Source: Megalopta genalis | Lineage: Eukaryota > Arthropoda > Insecta > Hymenoptera > Halictidae | Length of the DNA: 64,000 nucleotides | Reading direction: 5' to 3' | Assembly (NCBI RefSeq): GCF_051020955.1 | Contig: NW_027476310.1 | Span: 248,001-312,000, forward strand | Shown here: one piece after another, positions 25,901 to 39,767 of the stretch | How positions within the stretch are numbered: position 1 is the first letter of the stretch | Layout of the letters: every line of letters starts with the position of its first letter | Notes under the pieces: generated by a model | Database searches by the model: none | Told to the model about the DNA's origin: nothing | What the model saw: the letters and a program-made list of their open reading frames with translations, nothing else | Translations under genes and position numbers: made by a program

Positions 25901-28900
25901 GCTTCAAATCCATGCGAAACAAATGATTTAGCTTCACATACTTGCGATATAAATGATATAGCTTCAAATGCAGGCGAACAAACGAGTTACCTTCAAATCC
26001 ATGCGGAAGACATGATTTAGCTTCAAATCAATGCGAAACACGTGGTTTAGCTTCATATTCTTGCGAAACATGTGGTTTAGCTACAGATGCTTGTGATAAA
26101 CATGATTTAGCTTCAACTGCATGCGAAACAAACGAGTAAGCTTCAAATCTGTGCGAAACACATGATTTAGCTTCAAATTCATGCGAAACACATGGTTTAG
26201 CTTCATATTCTTGCGAAACAAACGATTTGGATTCAGATACTTGTGATAAACATGATTTACCTTCAAATGCAGGCGAAACAAACGAGTTAGTTTCAAATCC
26301 ATGCGAAACCCCTTGATTTAGCTTCAATTCCATGCGAAACACATGATTTAGTTTCAAATCAATGCGAAGTAGTAGGCATAGCTTCATATCCATGCGAAAC
26401 AAATGATTTAGCTTCACATACTTGCGATATAAATGATATAGCTTCAAATGCAGGCGAAACAAACGAGTTAGCTACAAATCCAAGCGAGACACATGATTTA
26501 CCTTCAAATTAATGCGAAGTAGAAGGCTTATCATCAAAGCCACGCGACACAAATGATTCAGCTTCAAATACTTGCCATATAATTGATATAGCTTCAAATG
26601 CAGGCGAAACAAACGAGATAGCTTCACATCCATGCGAAACACATGATTTAGCTGTAAATCAATGCTATGTAGAAGGTTTAGCTTCAAACCCATGCGGTAC
26701 ACAAGATTTAGCTTCAAATCAATGCGATGTATAAGGTTTAGCTTCAAATCCACGTGGACCAAATGATTGAGCTTCAAACACTTGGAATATAGGTGATATA
26801 GCTTCAAATGCAGGTGAAACAAACGAGTTAGCTTCAAATCCATGCGAAGCACATGATTTAGCTGCAAATCAATGCTATGTAGAAGGTTTAGCTTCAAATC
26901 CATGCGACACAAATGTTTTAGCTTCAAACACTTGCTTCAAATATAGCTCCAAATGCAGGCGATACAAACGAGTTAACTTCGAATCCATGCGAAATTCATG
27001 ATTTTGCTTCAAATCAATGCGAACTAGATGTCTTAGCTTAAAATTCATGCGAAACAAATGATTTAGCTTCAAATACTTGCGATATAAATTACATAACTTC
27101 AAATACAGGCAAAACAAACGTGTTAGCTTCAAATCCATTCGGAACGCATGTTTTAGTTCCAAATCAATGCGAACTAGATGTCTTAGCTTCAAATCCATGC
27201 GAAACAAGTGATTTTTCTTCAAATACTTGCGATACAAGTGATATAGCTTCAAGTGCAGACGAAACAAACGAGTTTGCTTCATATCCAAGCGAAACACATG
27301 ATTTAGCTTCAAATCAATGCGATGTAGAAGATTCAACTTCAAATACATGCGACACAAATGATTTAGGTTCAGATACCTGCGAGATAAGTTATATAGCTTC
27401 AAATGCAGGAGAAATAAACGAGTTAGCTTAAAATCCATGCGAAGCACATGATTTACCTTCAAATTAATTTAAAGTAGAAGCCTTATATTCAAAGCCATGC
27501 GACACAAATGATTTAGCTTCAAATACTTGCGATATAAATGATATAACTTCAAATGCAGGCAAAACAAACGAGTTAGCTTCAAATCCATGCGGAACACATG
27601 ATTTAGCTTCAAATCAATGCGATGCACATGGTTTAGCTTCATATTCTTTCGAAACAAATGGGTTATCTTCAAATACTTGTGATATTCATGATTTAACTTC
27701 GACTGCATGCGAAACAAACGAGATGACTTCAAATCCATACGAAACACACGATTTAGCTTCAAATAAATGCGGAACACATGGTTTAGCTTCAAATCAAGGC
27801 GATGTAGAAGGTTTAGCTTCAATTTCATGCAAAACACATGATTTGGCTGTAAATCAAAGCGAGGTAGAAGGTTTAACTTCAAATCCATGTGAAACAAATG
27901 GTTTAGCTTCAAATACTTGTGGTATACATGATTTAGCTTCAACTGCAAGCAAAACAAACGATTTAGCTTAAAATCCAAGCCAAACACATGATTTGGATCC
28001 AAAACAATGAGAAGTAGAAGGCTTAGCTTCGAATCTATGCGAATCAAATGATTGAGCTTCAAATGCTTGACATATACATGATATAGCCTCAAATGCAGGC
28101 CGAACAAACGAGTTAGCTACAAATCCAAGCGAGACACATGATTTACCTTCAAATTAATGCGAAGTAGAAGGCTTATCATGAAAGCCACGCGACACAAATG
28201 ATTCAGCTTCAAATACTTGCCATAAAATTGATATAGCTTCAAATGCAGGCGAAACAAACGAGATAGCTTCACATCCATGCGAAACACATGATTTAGCTGT
28301 AAATCAATGCTATGTAGAAGGTTTAGCTTCAAACCCATGCGGTACACAAGATTTAGCTTCAAATCAATGCGATGTATAAGGTTTAGCTTCAAATCCACGT
28401 GGACCAAATGATTGAGCTTCAAACACTTGGAATATAGGTGATATAGCTTCAAATGCAGGTGAAACAAACGAGTTAGCTTCAAATCCATGCGAAGCATATG
28501 ATTTAGCTGCAAATCAATGCTATGTAGAAGGTTTAGCTTCAAATCCATGCGACACAAATGTTTTAGCTTCAAACACTTGCTTCAAATATAGCTCCAAATG
28601 CAGGCGATACAAACGAGTTAACTTCGAATCCATGCGAAATTCATGATTTTGCTTCAAATCATTGCGAACTAGATGTCTTAGCTTCTAATCCATGCGGAAC
28701 AAATGATTTAGCTTGAGATACTTGCGATATAAGTGATATAGCATCAAATGCAGGCGAAACAATCGTCTTAGCTTCAAATCCATGCGAAACAAATGATTAA
28801 GCTTCAAATCGATGCTATGTAGAAGGAAACACATGATTTAGCTTAAAATTCATGCGAAACAAATGATTTAGCTTCAAATACTTGCGATATAAATTACATA

Positions 28901-31490
28901 ACTTCAAATGCAGGCAAAACAAACGTGTTAGCTTCAAATCCATTCGGAACACATGATTTAGCTCCAAACTCATGCGAAACACATGGTTTAGCTTCATATT
29001 CTTGCGAAACAAATGGCTTAGCTTAATATTCTTGCGAAACAAAATGGTCAGCTTTAAATACTTGTGATATACATGATTTAGGTTCAACTGTATGTGAAAT
29101 AAACGTGTTAGCTTCAAATCCAAGCTAAGCAGATGATTTAGCTTCAAATCAATGCGAATTAGAAGGCTTAGCTTCAAATCCGTGAGAAACAAATGACTTA
29201 GCTTCAAATACTTGCGATATAAGTGATACAGCTTCAAATGCAGGCGAAACAAACGAGTTATCGTCTAATCCATGCCAAAAAACACATGATTAAGTTTCAA
29301 ATCAATGCGCATTTGACGTCATAGCTTCAAATGCATGCGAAACAAACGATTTATCTTCAGATACTGGCGATGTAAGTGATATAGCATCAAATGCGGGCGT
29401 AAAGAACGAATTATCTTCAAATCTATGCGAAACACATTATTTAGGTTCAAAATGAAAGATTTAGATTCAAATACTAGCGAATATAAGTGATATAGCTCCA
29501 AATGCAGGCGAAACAAACGAGTTAGCTTCCAATCCAAGCGAAACACATGATTTAGTTTCAAATCAATGCGAAGTAGAAGGCTTAGCTTCAAATCCATACA
29601 AAACAAATGATTTAGCTTCACATACTTGCGATATAAATGATATAGCTTCTAATGCAGGCGAAACAAACGGGTTAGCTTCAAATCCATGCGAAACACATGA
29701 TTCTGCTTCAAATCAATGTGAAGTAGAAGGGTTAGCTTCAAATCAATGCGAAACAAATGGTTTATCTTCAAATACTTGTGGTATACATGATTTACCTTCA
29801 CCTGCATGCGAAACAAACGAGTTATCTTCAAATCCATGCGAAACACATTATTTAGGTTCAAAACGAAAGATTTAGATTCAAATACTTGCGAATATAAGTG
29901 ATATAGCTCCAAATGCAGGTGTAACAAACGAGTTAGACTCAAACCCATGAGCAGCACATGATTTATCTTCAAATCAATGCGAAGTAGAAAGCTTAGCTTC
30001 AAATTCATGAGAAACAAATGATTTAGCTTCAGATACTTGCGATACAAGAGATATAGCTTCAAATGCAGGCGAAACAAATGTGTTACCTTCAAATCCAAGC
30101 GAAACACATGATTTACCTTCAAATTAATGCAAAGTAGAAGGCTTAGCTTCAAATCCATGCGACACAAATGATTTAGCTTCAAATACTTGCGATAGAAGTG
30201 ATATAGCAGCAATGCAAGCGAAACAAACGAGTTAGCTTCAAAGCCATGCGACACAAATGATTTAGCTTCAAATACTTCCGATATAATTGATATAGCTTCA
30301 AATGCAGGCGAAACAAACGAGTTAGCTTCAAATCCAAGCGAAACACATGATTTAGTTTCAAATCAATGCGAAGTAGAAGGCTTAGCTTCAAATCCATACG
30401 AAACAAATGATTTAGCTTCACATACTTGCGATATAAATGATATAGCTTCAAATGCAGGCGAAAGGAACGAGTTACCTTCAAATTCAAGCGAAACACATGA
30501 TTTACCTTCAAATTAATGCAAAGTAGAAGGCTTATCTTCAAAGCCATGAGACACAAATGATTTAACTTCAAATACTTGCGATATAATTGATATAGTTTCA
30601 AATGCAGGCGAAACAAATGAGTTAGCTTCAAATCTGTGCGAAACACATGATTTATCTTTAAATTCATGCGAAACACATGGTTTAGTTCATATTCTTGCGA
30701 AACAAAAGGTTTAGATTCAGATACTTGTGATAAACATGATTTAGCATCAATTGTAGGCGAAACAAACGAGTTACCCTTAAATCCAAGCGAAACACATGAT
30801 ATACCTTCAAATTAATGCAAAGTAGAAGGCTTATCTTTAAAGCCATGCGACACAAATGATTTAGCTTCAAATACTTGCGATGTAATTGATATAGCTTCAA
30901 ATGCTGGCGAAATAAACGAGTTAGCTTCAAATCTGTGCGAAACACATGATTTAGCTTCAAATCCATGCGAAACACATGATTTAGTTTCAAATCAATGTGA
31001 AGTAGAAGGCTTAGCTTCAAATCCATGCGAAACATACGATTTAGCTTCAAATCAATGCGAAGTAGAAGGCTTAGCTTCAAATCCATGCGAAACGAATGAT
31101 TTGGCTTCAAATACTTGCGGTATAAATGAAATAGCTTCAAATGCAGGCGAAACAAACGAGTTAGCTTCAAATGCAGGCCAAACACATGATTTAGCTCCAG
31201 ATTCATGCGAAACACATGGATTAGCTTCATATTCTTGCGAAAGAAATGTCTTAGCTTCAGATACTTGCGATAAACATGATTTAGCTGCAACTGCATACGA
31301 AAGAAACGCGTTAGCCTCAAGTCCATGCGAAACACATGATTTGGCTTCAAATTCATGCGAAGCAAACGGTTCAGCTTCAAATACTTGTGATATACATGAT
31401 TTCGCTTCAACTGCATGCGAAACAAACGAGTTATCTTCAAATCCAAGGGAAACACATGATTTAGTTTCAAATCAATGCGAAGTAGAAGGC

Positions 31491-31710
31491 TGTGGCGGCT
31501 ACCTCCAGACCCGCCAGCAGAGGGCTCCTCTTCCCGCTAGTAGCCGATCCGTTCCGATCCCTATATATACACCGAGACTTCGTCCTACCCTTACGTCTAA
31601 GGCAAGGGCCCGCTAGGATAGCCTTAGTGATGAGTCCTCTAGCGGGCCCCGGACGAAACGTCTTCCCCTCTCCTTTTCTTCTCCAAACATTGCCGCATCA
31701 CCACCGCCAA
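31491..31710 (+). repeat. 5' LTR of short element, copy 2
   Basis: 220-bp LTR, identical to 19210-19429 except CCGTTCCGAT here versus CCGTTCTGAT in copy 1. The C agrees with the 3' LTRs, so copy 1 carries the derived base. Confidence 0.88.
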
Positions 31711-31714
31711 ATTG

Positions 31715-32011
31715 ATGATCCCGACGACGAACACAACAACGCAACCTTCTGATCGACCTACAGCATTACCTGGAGACGACACGACAACCGAGAGAGACAC
31801 ACAACAGGCACAGGACCAACGCCAGGAGGATTTAAATAAGTCGAGACTACGTAATCCCTCTCCTATCTGCGGAGACGCTTGGCACCCTGGATTTTCACGA
31901 GATCCTGGACCTACGACGATGTCAACAGATCGGTGGACATCACGAGGACAACGCGTCACTTTACAGAAAGGCCATGCTAGGTCCGCAGCATCTACGACTC
32001 GATTCTGGTAA
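31715..32011 (+). CDS. short ORF inside non-autonomous LTR element, copy 2
   Basis: Same 98-codon ORF as in copy 1, starting 4 bases after the LTR. No recognisable domain. It is unchanged between copies, as expected for a recent duplication whether or not it codes. Confidence 0.25.
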   Translation: MIPTTNTTTQPSDRPTALPGDDTTTERDTQQAQDQRQEDLNKSRLRNPSPICGDAWHPGFSRDPGPTTMSTDRWTSRGQRVTLQKGHARSAASTTRFW

Positions 32012-32461
32012 AAGGCGACTCACTGCCTCGCCACGACGACTGCAAGAGCAACGAGTTCACAACCGGCGGAGCAACGCGCTCACGACAAGGATGACACACT
32101 GCCTCATGAAAGCCTCAGCATCAAAACGCGTGTCAGGTCGAGTAGAGCAATGAAGGCTCCTCCTTACGACCGCGTCGATGCCTATAAGGTACAGCAAAAA
32201 TGAACGAGTCGCAACAGATAAAAGTTCAGGCAGCTTCAGTAGAAATGCAGCACATCGTCATCGAGTGGGCCAACGAAGGCGATCGTCCTCCTGGGATCAG
32301 GATCAGGTAACGTTTGCACTACCTCGGGCATTAAAACGCGGTCAAGTCGAGTAGAGCTACGCAGGCATACTTACGACCGCGTCGATGCCCACGAGGTATA
32401 GCAAACACCTAGCATGGAGAGGACCCCCATCTTAGATATCGTTATCACTGGCAGGGGGGTA

Positions 32462-32677
32462 TGTGGCGGCTACCTCCAGACCCGCCAGCAGAGGGCTCCT
32501 CTTCCCGCTAGTAGCCGATCCGTTCCGATCCATATATATACACCGAGACTTCGTCCTACCCTTACGTCTAAGGCAAGGGCCCGCTAGGATAGCCTTAGTG
32601 ATGAGTCCTCTAGCGGGCCCCGGACGAAACGTCTTCCCCTCTCCTTTTCTTCCAAACATCGCTGCATCAACCGCCAA
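32462..32677 (+). repeat. 3' LTR of short element, copy 2
   Basis: 216-bp LTR following the same G-rich polypurine tract. It is one base shorter than 20182-20398 because the hairpin arm has GGGCCCGCTAG without the extra C. Confidence 0.88.
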
Positions 32678-35600
32678 AAGGCTTAGCTTCAAATCCATGC
32701 GAAACAAATGATTTAGCTTCACATACTTGCGATATAAATGATACAGCTTCAAATGCAGGAGAAACAAACGAGTTAGCTTCAAGTCCAAGCGATACACATG
32801 ATTTAGTTTCAAATCAATGCGAAGTAGAAGGCTTAGCTTCAAATCCATGCGAAACAAATGATTTAGCTTCACATACTTGCGATGTAAATGATATAGCTTC
32901 AAATGCAGGCGAAACAAACGAGTTAGCTTCAAATCTATGCGAAACACATGATTTAGCTTCAAATCCAAGCGAAACACATGGTTTATCTTCATATTCTTGC
33001 GAAATAAATGGTTTAGCTTCATATACTTGTGATAAACATGATTTAGCTTCAACCGCATGCGAAACAAACGAGTTAACTTTAAAACCAAGCGAAACACATG
33101 ATTTAGCTTCAAATCAATGCGAAGTAGAAGGCTTAGCTTCAAATCCATGCGAATCAAATGGTTTAGCTTCAAATACTTGGGATATACATGATTTGGATTC
33201 AACTGCATGCGAAACAAACGAGTTAGCTTCAAATCCAATCCAAGCACATAATTTAGCTTCAAATCAATGCGAAGTAGAAGGCTTGGCTTCAAATCCATGC
33301 GAAACGAATGATTTAGCTTCCAATAGTTGCCTCATATATGAAATAGCTACAAATGCAGGCGAAACAAACGAGTTAGCTTCAAATCGATGCAGAACACATG
33401 ATTAAGCTTCAAATGCATGCGAAACACATGATTTAGCTTCAAATCCAAGCGAAACACATGGTTTAGTTTCATACTTGCGAAACAAATAGTTTAGCTTCAT
33501 ATACTTGTGATGAACTTGATATAGCTTCAACCGCATGCGAAACAAACGAGTTAGCTTTAAAACCAAGCGAAACACATGATTTACCTTCAAATTAATGCGA
33601 AGTAGAAGGCTTATCCTCAAAGCCATGCGACACAAATGATTCAGATTCAAATACTTGCGATATAAATGATATAGCTTCAAATGCAGGCGAAACAAACGAG
33701 TTAGCTTCAAATCCAAGCGAAACACATGGTTTAGTTTCAAATCAATGAGAAGCAGAATGCTTACCTTCAAATCCATGCGAAACAAATGATCTTGCTTCAC
33801 ATACCTGCGATATAAATGATATAGCTTCAAATGCAGGCGAAACAAACGAGTTACCTTCAAATCCAAGCGAAACACATGATTTACCTTCAAATTAATGCAA
33901 AGAGGAAGGCTTACCTTCAAAGCCATGCGACACAAATGATTTAGTTTCAAATTCATGCGAGACACATGGTTTAGCTTCAAATCAAAGCGAAACAAATGAT
34001 TTAGCTTCAAATCAATGCGATGTAGAAGGCTTATCCTCAAAGCCATGCGACACAAATGATTTAGCTTCAAATACTTGCGATATAATTGATATAGCTTCAA
34101 ATGCAGGCGAAACAAACGAGTTAGCTTCAAATCTGTGCGAAACACATGACTTAGTTTCAAATTCATGCGAAACACATGGTTTAGCTTCATATTCTTGCGA
34201 AACAAATGGTTTAGATTCAGGTTCTTGTGATAAACATGATTTAGCTTCAAATGCAGGCGAAACATCGAGTTAGTTTCAAATCAATGCGAAGTAGTAGACA
34301 TAGCTTCAAATCCAAGCGAAACACATGAGTTACCTTCAAATTAATGCGAAGTAGAAGGCTTATCCTCAAAGCCATGCGACACAAATGATTCTGCTTCAAA
34401 TACTTGCTATATGATTGATTTAGCTTCAAATGCATGCGAAACAAACAACTTACCTACAAATCCAAGCGAAACACATGATTTAGTTCCAAATCAATGCGAA
34501 GTAGAAGGCTTAGCTTCAAATCCAATCGAAACACATGATTTTCCTTCAAATTAATGCAAAGTGGAAGGCTTATCTTCAAAGCCATGCAACCCAATTATTT
34601 AGCTTCAAATACTTGCAATATAATTGATATAGCATCAAATGCAGGCGAAACAAACGAGTTAGCTTCAAATCTGTGCGAAACACATGATTTAGCGTCAAAT
34701 CAATGCGAAGTAGAAGGCTTAGCTTCAAAGCCATGCGACACAAATGATTTAGTTTCAAATACTTGCGATAGAAGTGATATAGCTTCAATGCAGGCGAAAC
34801 AAACGAGTTAGCTTCAAAGCCATGCGACACAAATGATTTAGCTTCAAATACTTGCGATATAATTGATACAGCATCAAATGGAGGCCAAACAAACGAGTTA
34901 GCTTCAAATCCAAGCGAAACACATGATTTACCTTCAAATTAATGCGAATTAGAAGGCTTATCCTCAAAGTCATGCGACACATATGATTCTGCTTCAAATA
35001 CTTGCGATATGATTGATTTAGCTTCAAATGCAGGCGAAGCAAACAAGTTAGCTTCAAATCCAAGCGAAACACATGATTTACCTTCAAATTAATGCGAAGT
35101 AGAAGGCTTATCCTCAAAGCCATGCGACACAAATGATTCAGATTCAAATTCTTGCGATATAAATGATATAGCTTCAAATGCAGGCGAAACAAACGAGTTA
35201 GCTTCAAATCCAAGCGAAACACATGGTTTAGTTTCAAATCAATGAGAAGCAGAAGGCTTAGCTTCAAATCCATGCGAAACAAATGATTTAGCTTCACATA
35301 CCTGCGATATAAATGATATAGCTTAAAATGCAGGCGAAACAAACGAGTTACCTTCAAATCCAAGCGAAACACATGATTTACCTTCAAATTAATGCAAAGA
35401 GGAAGGCTTACCTTCAAAGCCATGCGACACAAATGATTTAGTTTCAAATTCATGCGAGACACATGGTTTAGCTTCAAATCAAAGCGAAACAAATGATTTA
35501 GCTTCAAATCAATGCGATGTAGAAGGCTTATCCTCAAAGTCATGCGACACAAATGATTCAGATTCAAATACTTGCGATATTATTGATATAGCTTCAAATG

Positions 35601-38600
35601 CAGGCGAAACAAACGAGTTAGTTTCAAATCCAAGCGAAACACATGGTTTAGCTTCATATTCTTGCGAAACAAATGGTTTAGATTCAGATACTTGTGGTAA
35701 ACATGATTTAGCTTCAAGTGCAGGCGAAACAAACGAGTTAGTTTCAAATCCATGCGAAACACATGATTTACCTTCAAATCCATGCGAAACACATGATTTA
35801 GTTACAAATCAATGCGAAGTAGTAGGCATAGCTTCATATCCATGCGAAACAAATGATTTAGTTTCACATACTTGCGATATAAATGATATAGCTTCAAATG
35901 CAGGCGAAACAAACGAGTTAGCTTCAAATCCATGCGAAACACATGATTTAGCTTCAAATCCATGCGAAACACATGATTTAGTTTCAAATCAATGGGAAGT
36001 AGTAGACATAGCTTCAAATCCAAGCGAAACACATGACTTACCTTCAAATTAATGCGAAGTAGAAGGCTTATCTGCACAGCCATGCGACACAAATGATTTA
36101 GATTCAAATACTTGCGATATAATTGATATAGCTCCAAATGCAGGCGAAACAAACGAGTTAGCTTCAAATCTGTACGAAACACATGATTTAGCTCCAAATC
36201 CATGCGAAACACATGATTTAGCTTCAAATCAAAGCGAAGGAGAAAGCTTAGCTTCAAATCAATGTGAAACAACTGATTTGGTTTCAAATACTTGCGAATG
36301 TAAATGATGTAGCTTCAAATGGAAGCGAAACAAGCGAGTTAGCTTCAAATCCATGCGAAACACATGATTTAGCTTTAAATCAATGCGAAGTAGAAGGCTT
36401 AGCTTCAAATCCAAGCGAAACACATGATTTTGCTTCAAATCAATGCGACGTAGAAAGCTTAGCTTCAAATCCATGCGAAACAAATGATTTAGCTTCACAT
36501 ACTTGCGATATAAATGATATAGCTTCAAATGCAGGCGAACAAACGAGTTACCTTCAAATCCATGCGGAAGACATGATTTAGCTTCAAATCAATGCGAAAC
36601 ACGTGGTTTAGCTTCATATTCTTGCGAAACATGTGGTTTAGCTACAGATGCTTGTGATAAACATGATTTAGCTTCAACTGCATGCGAAACAAACGAGTAA
36701 GCTTCAAATCTGTGCGAAACACATGATTTAGCTTCAAATTCATGCGAAACACATGGTTTAGCTTCATATTCTTGCGAAACAAACGATTTGGATTCAGATA
36801 CTTGTGATAAACATGATTTACCTTCAAATGCAGGCGAAACAAACGAGTTAGTTTCAAATCCATGCGAAACCCCTTGATTTAGCTTCAATTCCATGCGAAA
36901 CACATGATTTAGTTTCAAATCAATGCGAAGTAGTAGGCATAGCTTCATATCCATGCGAAACAAATGATTTAGCTTCACATACTTGCGATATAAATGATAT
37001 AGCTTCAAATGCAGGCGAAACAAACGAGTTAGCTACAAATCCAAGCGAGACACATGATTTACCTTCAAATTAATGCGAAGTAGAAGGCTTATCATCAAAG
37101 CCACGCGACACAAATGATTCAGCTTCAAATACTTGCCATATAATTGATATAGCTTCAAATGCAGGCGAAACAAACGTGATAGCTTCACATCCATGCGAAA
37201 CACATGATTTAGCTGTAAATCAATGCTATGTAGAAGGTTTAGCTTCAAACCCATGCGGTACACAAGATTTAGCTTCAAATCAATGCGATGTATAAGGTTT
37301 AGCTTCAAATCCACGTGGACCAAATGATTGAGCTTCAAACACTTGGAATATAGGTGATATAGCTTCAAATGCAGGTGAAACAAACGAGTTAGCTTCAAAT
37401 CCATGCGAAGCACATGATTTAGCTGCAAATCAATGCTATGTAGAAGGTTTAGCTTCAAATCCATGCGACACAAATGTTTTAGCTTCAAACACTTGCTTCA
37501 AATATAGCTCCAAATGCAGGCGATACAAACGAGTTAACTTCGAATCCATGCGAAATTCATGATTTTGCTTCAAATCAATGCGAACTAGATGTCTTAGCTT
37601 AAAATTCATGCGAAACAAATGATTTAGCTTCAAATACTTGCGATATAAATTACATAACTTCAAATACAGGCAAAACAAACGTGTTAGCTTCAAATCCATT
37701 CGGAACGCATGTTTTAGTTCCAAATCAATGCGAACTAGATGTCTTAGCTTCAAATCCATGCGAAACAAGTGATTTTTCTTCAAATACTTGCGATACAAGT
37801 GATATAGCTTCAAGTGCAGACGAAACAAACGAGTTTGCTTCATATCCAAGCGAAACACATGATTTAGCTTCAAATCAATGCGATGTAGAAGATTCAACTT
37901 CAAATACATGCGACACAAATGATTTAGGTTCAGATACCTGCGAGATAAGTTATATAGCTTCAAATGCAGGAGAAATAAACGAGTTAGCTTAAAATCCATG
38001 CGAAGCACATGATTTACCTTCAAATTAATTTAAAGTAGAAGCCTTATATTCAAAGCCATGCGACACAAATGATTTAGCTTCAAATACTTGCGATATAAAT
38101 GATATAACTTCAAATGCAGGCAAAACAAACGAGTTAGCTTCAAATCCAAGCGAAACACATGATTTAGTTTCAAATCAATGCGAAGTAGAAGGCTTAGCTT
38201 CAAATCCATACGAAACAAATGATTTAGCTTCACATACTTGCGATATAAATGATATAGCTTCAAATGCAGGCGAAAGGAACGAGTTACCTTCAAATTCAAG
38301 CGAAACACATGATTTACCTTCAAATTAATGCAAAGTAGAAGGCTTATCTTCAAAGCCATGAGACACAAATGATTTAACTTCAAATACTTGCGATATAATT
38401 GATATAGTTTCAAATGCAGGCGAAACAAATGAGTTAGCTTCAAATCTGTGCGAAACACATGATTTATCTTTAAATTCATGCGAAACACATGGTTTAGTTC
38501 ATATTCTTGCGAAACAAAAGGTTTAGATTCAGATACTTGTGATAAACATGATTTAGCATCAATTGTAGGCGAAACAAACGAGTTACCCTTAAATCCAAGC

Positions 38601-38756
38601 GAAACACATGATATACCTTCAAATTAATGCAAAGTAGAAGGCTTATCTTTAAAGCCATGCGACACAAATGATTTAGCTTCAAATACTTGCGATGTAATTG
38701 ATATAGCTTCAAATGCTGGCGAAATAAACGAGTTAGCTTCAAATCTGTGCGAAACA

Positions 38757-39767
38757 CATGATTTAGCTTCAAATCCATGCGAAACACATGATTTAGTTTC
38801 AAATCAATGTGAAGTAGAAGGCTTAGCTTCAAATCCATGCGAAACATACGATTTAGCTTCAAATCAATGCGAAGTAGAAGGCTTAGCTTCAAATCCATGC
38901 GAAACGAATGATTTGGCTTCAAATACTTGCGGTATAAATGAAATAGCTTCAAATGCAGGCGAAAAAAACGAGTTAGCTTCAAATCCATGCAAAACACATG
39001 ATTTAGCTTCCAAGCCATGCGAATCGAAAGATTTAGCTCCATGTACTTACGATATAAATGATATAGCTTCAAATGCAGACGAATCAATCGAGCAAGCTTC
39101 AAAATCCATGCAAAACACATGATTAGGCTTCAAATCCATGAGAAACAATTGATTAAGCTTCAAGTGCAAGCGAGACACATGATTTTGCATCAAATCAATG
39201 CCAAGTAGAAGGCTTAGCTTCAAATCCATGCGAATCAAATGGTTTAGCTTCTAATACTTGTAATATATACATGATTTAGCTTCAACAGCATACGAACTAA
39301 ACGAGTTAGATTCAAATCCAAGCGAAACACATGATTTAGCTTAAAATCAATGACAAGTAGAAGGCTCAGCTCCAAATCCATGCGGAACCAATGATTTAGA
39401 TTCAAATACTTGCGATTAAGTGATATAGAGTCATCTGCAGGCGATACAAACGTGTTAGCTACAAATCCATGCAAAAAACATGACTAACTTCAAATCAATG
39501 CGATATAGAATGTCTAGATCCAAATCCATGCGAAACACATGATTTAGCTACAAATCAATGCGATGTGGAAGATTCTGCTTCAAATCCATGCGAAACACAT
39601 GATTTAGTTTCAAATCAATGTGAAGTAAAAGGCGTAGCTTCAAATCCATGCGACACAATTTATTTAGCTTCAAATATTTTGCGATATAATTGATAAAGCT
39701 TCAAATGCAGGCGAAAGAAACGAGTTAGTTTCAAATCCAAGCAAAACACATGAATTAGCTTCAAATC
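38757..39767 (+). repeat. 1.0-kb duplication, left copy (offset 2813)
   Basis: Matches 41570-42580 at an offset of 2813. It shares private variants such as the CATGCGAATCGAAAG monomer and the extra-base TAATATATACATG monomer. Boundaries are approximate. Confidence 0.75.

Larger units (their letters stand above)
18840..27588 (+). repeat. large segmental duplication, copy A
   Basis: This segment, including the short LTR element, matches 31121-38149. The offset is 12281 bp at the left end and 10561 bp at the right end. The change in offset is explained by a 1652-bp extra tandem copy inside copy A (24249-25900), a 60-bp (two-monomer) deletion in copy B near 34276, and small indels. Left and right ends were placed by eye where the two sequences stop agreeing, so they may be off by a monomer or two. 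Confidence 0.85.
20399..31490. repeat. 30-bp minisatellite, block 2
   Basis: Continuation of the same 30-bp array between the two short LTR elements. Its left part up to about 27588 is the first copy of a large segmental duplication whose second copy begins at 31121. The part 27.6-31.1 kb is a mosaic of segments also found at 14-17 kb and 38 kb. A patch at about 21.2-24.3 kb carries an unusual number of one- and two-base indels relative to its duplicate. Nothing other than satellite is visible in this block. Confidence 0.97.
31491..32677 (+). mobile_element. short non-autonomous LTR retrotransposon, copy 2
   Basis: 1187-bp copy of the element at 19210-20398, more than 99% identical: one substitution (31554) and four single-base indels are visible. 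It sits in the same monomer with the same AAGGC flanks (31486-31490 and 32678-32682). Its surroundings are also duplicated, so it arose by segmental duplication, not by a second transposition. Confidence 0.9.
31121..38149 (+). repeat. large segmental duplication, copy B
   Basis: Second copy of 18840-27588, in the same orientation. Both copies hold the LTR element at the same monomer position with identical junctions. Copy B has a single version of the part that is doubled in copy A. It has few frame-breaking indels, so it is the better reference for the ancestral sequence. Confidence 0.85.

Noticed and set aside
31491..32677. Independent second insertion of the short LTR element
   Set aside because: Identical target site and identical flanking satellite on both sides at the same offset show that it was copied together with its surroundings.
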